The position numbers were made by a program, and so were the translations under genes. Below are positions 7,831-10,815 of a DNA stretch of 10,815 bases, one piece after another; the stretch's first letter is position 1; the number at the start of each line of letters is the position of its first letter. Source of the DNA: an uncultured Cellvibrio sp. (GTDB lineage Bacteria > Pseudomonadota > Gammaproteobacteria > Pseudomonadales > Cellvibrionaceae). The stretch lies in NCBI GenBank assembly GCA_946480695.1, contig CAMLKG010000057.1, forward strand, positions 1 to 10,815, given 5' to 3'. The notes under the pieces were generated by a model. The model searched no databases. It was not told the origin of the DNA and was given only the letters and a program-made list of their open reading frames with translations.

Positions 7831-8231
7831 TGGGTTTTCTCCGCTGTCTGACTATGGAAGACAAAAAATTTCATTCCTAAAAAATTAAGAATAGCCGAAA
7901 AACCTGTCGCCATAAAAAAAGCGAGATTTACTGCAAAGGTAGTTTGCCTCAAAATCTTCAATATAAGGGAGTTGACCACAACATTGGCGACGAGCGTGCC
8001 CGCATACAATATCACGAACCGCCATGCAGTGCCAGGCACTTGCGACTTATGCCCAAAAGTCAAAAATCGATTCGCAAAATAGGCAAATACAGTTCCAACC
8101 AAAAATCCAATTGCCTTCGCTGCATCGACTCCGGCCAACTCCAAGTTGACAATGCCGCGGTAGGCCAAAAAATCTACGACTACAGTCGTCACGCCGACGA
8201 TCAAAAATATCGCCAGCTCACGTATTACCAT
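7827..8231 (-). CDS. GtrA-family membrane protein (putative polyprenyl-phosphate-sugar flippase)
   Basis: This 134-residue protein has four predicted membrane helices (about 6-24, 38-56, 71-91 and 99-119) and the two related family stretches NRFLTFG (54-60) and NFLGMKFFVF (116-125). GtrA proteins are thought to move undecaprenyl-phosphate-linked sugars from the cytoplasmic to the periplasmic leaflet, working with a GT2 synthase such as the one encoded next. I chose ATG 8231-8229, giving MVIRELAIFL and the normal GtrA length. The longer open frame up to 8423 would sit in another frame over the nucleotidyltransferase gene and adds only non-family sequence. The start overlaps the end of that gene by 14 bp. 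A short GAAAGAA upstream is the only ribosome-site candidate. Confidence 0.9.
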   Translation of the reverse strand: MVIRELAIFLIVGVTTVVVDFLAYRGIVNLELAGVDAAKAIGFLVGTVFAYFANRFLTFGHKSQVPGTAWRFVILYAGTLVANVVVNSLILKILRQTTFAVNLAFFMATGFSAILNFLGMKFFVFHSQTAEKTQ

Positions 8232-9897
8232 GCTGTTCTTTCGGCAAGCTAGGCACAATAGCTTGGTATGCCTGCTCAAGTCCCTTGACTTGCTCGGAGG
8301 GTACTCGGCTGTCCAACTCCAACCGGTACGGGTGACTCTTCCATTTGTGGAAGCAGGACTGCCAATATTCGAACGTTTTAAGGTCGGCAGGTGTGCCCCA
8401 GCATAAATAGCTGTCCACCTCAAAAAGATAGCATCGTAAACCCAACGCTATCGCGTCATTGATGAGGGAATCAATATAAAATTCTCCATTAACCCGGCCG
8501 TCGCGCTCAAGAAGCCGCTTGTAGGCACGTCGATAATCCGATTCGCGCTTAAAAGTGAAGGTTCCTAAGACGATGGGGTCAGTAGCAGGCGCGTCCAGTG
8601 GTTCCTTTACCGAGACACGGTTAACGACACCATTTTTTGCATCTATCCATCCAAACATATTCGGACGACGCGTGGCGTTCGGGTATGACCGAATGGCCCA
8701 CACAATCACGTCCACTTGGGAATCGTTTGCCAGCTTGGAAAAATGCTCGATATCATAGAGAGCGCCGTTATCGCAAGCACCTATCGTAATCGGTGTATTG
8801 TCTAGCCCTCGCTCCAATGCCATCGCTTCCATGCCAATCGAGGCGGTACAAGCTTGCCCCTCTGTCACGTGATCAATTGTTTTGATGATTGCACGTGGAT
8901 ATAAAGTTTGTAGCTCAGCAATGATATTTGGGTATCCTGCCATGTCCGACCTCAGCACAAAAACGTGCTGCTCGGCAGGCGGAAGGTCATAAGTAGCTTG
9001 AGCCACCATCGACCTGCCTGAAACTGGAATCAGCGGCTTTGTCTGAACATAGCCTTCGTTCACGAAACGCTGGCCCAATCCAGCCATGGGAATCACCACA
9101 GTCCCTTTTGCAGCAGATCGATTCTTCGCCGGAGCAATCAGTCCTTTGAATGCTCTTGACCAGGCATTGTATTCGGCAACATCCTCGGGTGTACCCCACT
9201 GCATGAAGTGCTGCAACGGATAGACCGCCACCGATTTGCCACCTTCCACCAAGATCTTAAAAGCAAGACTTACATAATACTCGCCCCCAACGCTCAGATC
9301 CCGATTCATCACCGCCTCAAACGCCCAGTTCATGAGCTGAGCGGATGAAAAGTAGTATGTCCCACTTGAAGCATATTCATTCATCCGGTCGGATGTATAT
9401 GGTTTCTTCTCCTGTATATCCTGAATCCATCCGTCTTTTTCGAGCATGTACGCGTAGTTTGTACTCCCCAACGAGTGTGGATGAAACCCTTTATAAGCAG
9501 GCACGGCCCCCGCGCAACCCGCCTTCTTCACGAAATCCTTGAAATTGCGCCAATCCCAATAACATGTGAAATCACAATAGTTGACAACGACCTCCTGCGC
9601 TGGATCAAGCAGGTGTGCGACCTGCCGAACCGCATTTATCGGACCCAACTTATGCGGAGGTATGCCAACAATTTTTCCTGTGGGACAGTATTTTCGCAAA
9701 ATTGCCTCCATCCGGTATGAAGGCTCATCAAGATGTTCTTGATTGCAGATAAAAATGAAGTCCCCTTCATTCGGAAACATGTCAATGACATGCGCCACAA
9801 TAGGCTTTCCTTCAATTTCTATCAGTGGCTTGGGGACCTCGTAACCCGCGCGACGAAATCGCTCACCAAAACCCGACATAGGAATAACTATTTGCAA
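8218..9897 (-). CDS. Two-domain (tandem) sugar-phosphate nucleotidyltransferase-type protein
   Basis: This 559-residue cytoplasmic protein contains two complete nucleotidyltransferase GT-A domains in one chain. Domain 1 (1-250) begins IVIPMSGFGERFRRAGYEVPKPL, has Asp109 in VVNYCDFTCYWDW as probable metal ligand, and ends near QWGTPEDV. Domain 2 (265-520) begins VVIPMAGLGQRFVNEGYVQTKPL, has IGACDNGAL (Asp376), and ends near CWGTPADL. The family condenses an NTP with a sugar or polyol phosphate to give an NDP-activated donor. The domains differ enough to suggest different substrates, or one catalytic and one divergent copy. The first gene of the operon, it starts at TTG 9897-9895: the next ATG is residue 7, inside the conserved first strand and loop, so the TTG is needed to keep the first strand, and a good GAGAGG precedes it. 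The nucleotide and sugar cannot be read from sequence. Confidence 0.88.
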   Translation of the reverse strand: MQIVIPMSGFGERFRRAGYEVPKPLIEIEGKPIVAHVIDMFPNEGDFIFICNQEHLDEPSYRMEAILRKYCPTGKIVGIPPHKLGPINAVRQVAHLLDPAQEVVVNYCDFTCYWDWRNFKDFVKKAGCAGAVPAYKGFHPHSLGSTNYAYMLEKDGWIQDIQEKKPYTSDRMNEYASSGTYYFSSAQLMNWAFEAVMNRDLSVGGEYYVSLAFKILVEGGKSVAVYPLQHFMQWGTPEDVAEYNAWSRAFKGLIAPAKNRSAAKGTVVIPMAGLGQRFVNEGYVQTKPLIPVSGRSMVAQATYDLPPAEQHVFVLRSDMAGYPNIIAELQTLYPRAIIKTIDHVTEGQACTASIGMEAMALERGLDNTPITIGACDNGALYDIEHFSKLANDSQVDVIVWAIRSYPNATRRPNMFGWIDAKNGVVNRVSVKEPLDAPATDPIVLGTFTFKRESDYRRAYKRLLERDGRVNGEFYIDSLINDAIALGLRCYLFEVDSYLCWGTPADLKTFEYWQSCFHKWKSHPYRLELDSRVPSEQVKGLEQAYQAIVPSLPKEQHGNT

Positions 9898-9903
9898 AAC
9901 TCG

Positions 9904-9909
9904 CCTCTC
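9904..9909 (-). promoter_or_regulatory. Ribosome binding site that decides the TTG start of the nucleotidyltransferase gene
   Basis: On the minus strand GAGAGG lies six bases before TTG. It is one of the clearest Shine-Dalgarno sequences in the operon and fits a first gene that cannot rely on translational coupling. It supports the TTG start, which preserves the first beta strand (QIVIPM), over the internal ATG at residue 7. Confidence 0.7.
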
Positions 9910-9970
9910 AATGTTTAATATTTAGCTCTTAATCTGAGGGCTCCACAGATTGCGCCACGCTCTTTGTTCC

Positions 9971-10170
9971 GCCAATGTAATCCCGCTAACGCCATTTACC
10001 ATTGCAGGGATTAAGCAATCCTCGTGCTACAGTCTGCCAGTTATCGTCGATCTATGGAGCGGACAAAAGCCCCGAGCCCCTGTCAGCGGGATGCACCAAC
10101 GGTGTGGGCTATGTGCAGTGGGGTGACCCCACGTGGCACACATCAGCTCATAAGCCGGAGATACGCCCAT
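9971..10170 (-). repeat. Diverged intergenic repeat, copy B
   Basis: This is the partner of copy A at 646-811. Core blocks in the same order are CCTGTC (10079), GCACCA (10093), GGGCTATG (10106), CATCAGC (10141), CGGAGA (10156) and GCCCAT (10165). Weaker outer blocks are GCCAA (9971), TGTA (9976), CCCG (9982), CGCCATTT (9990) and TGCAGG (10003). Copy B carries about 25 extra bases between GGGCTATG and CATCAGC, and these contain the perfect palindrome at 10118-10132. Strand is arbitrary. Both copies run the same way. Confidence 0.5.
10118..10132. repeat. Perfect odd palindrome GTGGGGTGACCCCAC
   Basis: Seven-base arms flank a single central G, and TGTGC (10112-10116) and GCACA (10136-10140) can extend the pairing with small bulges. 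It can act as a dyad operator or as a strong hairpin with a TGA loop. There is no T-tract, so it is not an intrinsic terminator. It falls in the segment by which repeat copy B differs from copy A. Confidence 0.65.
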
Positions 10171-10279
10171 TTGGCCTCGCGCGCATGCACCGTTCTCTTC
10201 CCCGCCAGCGCTGTCCCTTAGGCAGGGTTTGCCAGAAGCTGCCAACTGGATCATAGCTCGGACAAACCTGCGGAACCCC

Positions 10280-10339
10280 GGGCTCGCTTGTCCTACACAG
10301 TGTTGCACTGGAGCCAAGTAGCGCTCGGACAGCGAGCCC
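10280..10339. repeat. Long imperfect inverted repeat with nested hairpin
   Basis: GGGCTCGCTTGTCC (10280-10293) pairs with GGACAGCGAGCCC (10327-10339) over 13 bp with one bulged T. Inside, CAGTG (10298-10302) pairs with CACTG (10306-10310) around TTG. A further direct copy of GCTCGGACA occurs at 10256-10264 and 10323-10331. It could be the end of a small mobile or repeat element, or a structured transcript. The consensus RYYYAAC/GTTRRRY boxes of an integron attC are absent. Confidence 0.6.
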
Positions 10340-10470
10340 TCAGCACTTACAGGTCAATATTCCTGTTTCCTTTGTTGACTGGACGTAGTCCTCCAGGCCG
10401 CCTGCCGCTTTAATGCAAATTGTTACTTTTATTAGCAATTTTTGTTAATTACGGTCCCGCTGGACTTGCC

Positions 10471-10484
10471 GTAGGAAACCCTAC
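10471..10484. repeat. Short inverted repeat upstream of the FKBP gene
   Basis: GTAGG (10471-10475) and CCTAC (10480-10484) flank AAAC, about 190 bases before the FKBP start. It may be a regulatory dyad or a small hairpin; no regulator can be named from sequence. Confidence 0.4.
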
Positions 10485-10676
10485 CGACGGCGACTGTAAT
10501 CGTTCAGTAATGTAGTAATCCTGTGCGGCTAAACGGCCGCCATAGAAGCCTTCCATTGACTGCAAAAAGTTTGTCCAGCCTAGGGGATCACTCACCTCCT
10601 CCCCAACACGATGGGTTGCAGTTCTGAGCGCTTACACTGGCGCTTACATCCTTCCTATCAGACACAAAGAAATCTC

Positions 10677-10815
10677 GTGCGCATCTGCTCTTCCCTCGTA
10701 CTTGCCGGCTCGCTGGCCACTCCGTTTGTCTGCGCCCACGCACAGATCAAGGGCCCTTTAACCACGGCCAGCGGTCTCGTCTATGAATCCCTCAAGGAAG
10801 GCTCCGGCGAATCGC
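10677..10815 (+). CDS. FKBP-type peptidyl-prolyl cis-trans isomerase, exported, N-terminal part (3' truncated by window edge)
   Basis: The visible 46 residues begin with a signal peptide (one Arg, hydrophobic core SSLVLAGSLATPFV, Ala-X-Ala cleavage site in CAHA before Gln23). They continue with TTASGLVYESLKEGSGES, the typical entry strand of FKBP domains of the family that assists folding of periplasmic or outer-membrane proteins. The catalytic core lies outside the window. I chose GTG 10677-10679 because it places the charged residue and hydrophobic core at the N-terminus. An in-frame ATG at 10611 would add 22 residues that fit a signal peptide poorly and has no ribosome site. The ribosome site for the GTG is also weak (AAAGAAA). 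The composition is GC-rich and resembles gcvP, so this marks the return to core chromosome. Confidence 0.75.
   Translation, partial: MRICSSLVLAGSLATPFVCAHAQIKGPLTTASGLVYESLKEGSGES

Larger units (their letters stand above)
9898..10676. other. Divergent-type intergenic region between the operon and the FKBP gene
   Basis: This stretch must hold the promoters of both the minus-strand operon and the plus-strand FKBP gene, but I see no strong sigma70 match. Near the operon the DNA is AT-richer (9910-9940). On the minus strand a 26-codon frame (9922-10002) lacks a ribosome site. Further right come repeat copy B, a palindrome (10118-10132), a large stem (10280-10339), an AT-rich stretch (about 10410-10455) that could serve the FKBP promoter, and a short inverted repeat (10471-10484). 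A 96-codon minus-strand frame (10027-10317) covers the repeats, has repeat-like rather than protein-like sequence, and I do not call it. Confidence 0.6.

Noticed and set aside
8232..8423. Extended N-terminus for the GtrA-family protein
   Set aside because: It would overlap the nucleotidyltransferase gene by about 200 bases with non-family sequence; ATG 8231 gives the normal four-helix length.
10027..10317. 96-codon minus-strand open frame upstream of the operon
   Set aside because: It spans repeat copy B, the palindrome and part of the long stem. The corresponding copy A does not keep the frame, so it is more likely repeat DNA than a gene.

Overview
The window looks like a chromosomal segment of a betaproteobacterium, probably order Burkholderiales and perhaps Comamonadaceae. 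This rests on the GC-rich 3' end of a gcvP-type glycine dehydrogenase gene at the left edge and the start of an exported FKBP-type peptidyl-prolyl isomerase at the right edge. Between these two plus-strand housekeeping-type genes lies an 8.95 kb block of clearly lower GC, transcribed entirely on the minus strand. It reads as a surface-glycan accessory operon acquired as a cassette.

Layout: 3-410 is the gcvP 3' end (+). 411-942 is a GC-rich gap holding a diverged repeat (copy A). 943-9897 is an eight-gene minus-strand operon. In transcription order it encodes a tandem sugar-phosphate nucleotidyltransferase (9897-8218, TTG start), a GtrA-family membrane protein (8231-7827), a GT2 glycosyltransferase (7830-7135), a GDPD-like phosphodiesterase (7135-6530), a GT-C-like membrane protein fused to a phosphoribulokinase/uridine-kinase-type kinase (6533-4479), a HAD phosphatase (4482-3739), a class II aldolase (3737-2685) and a second GT-C-like membrane protein (2688-943). 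Junctions overlap by 1-14 bp or are 1 nt apart, so translation is probably coupled. 9898-10676 is a second non-coding stretch with a related repeat (copy B), a perfect odd palindrome and a large stem structure. 10677 to the end is the FKBP gene (+).

How the genes may work together (inference): the GT2 enzyme and GtrA form the usual pair that makes an undecaprenyl-phosphate sugar and moves it across the inner membrane, and the two GT-C-like proteins would use such a donor on the periplasmic side. The aldolase, HAD phosphatase, kinase and two-domain nucleotidyltransferase together could build and activate an unusual sugar or polyol phosphate. The GDPD-like enzyme suggests phosphodiester chemistry. 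No flippase of the Wzx type, polymerase or ABC exporter is present, so this could be a glycan-modification module or one part of a larger locus.

The most noteworthy observations are the GT-C/kinase fusion, its apparent loss of the conserved Glu of the EGLH motif, the uncharacterised enzyme combination, and the two diverged same-orientation repeats bracketing the operon.
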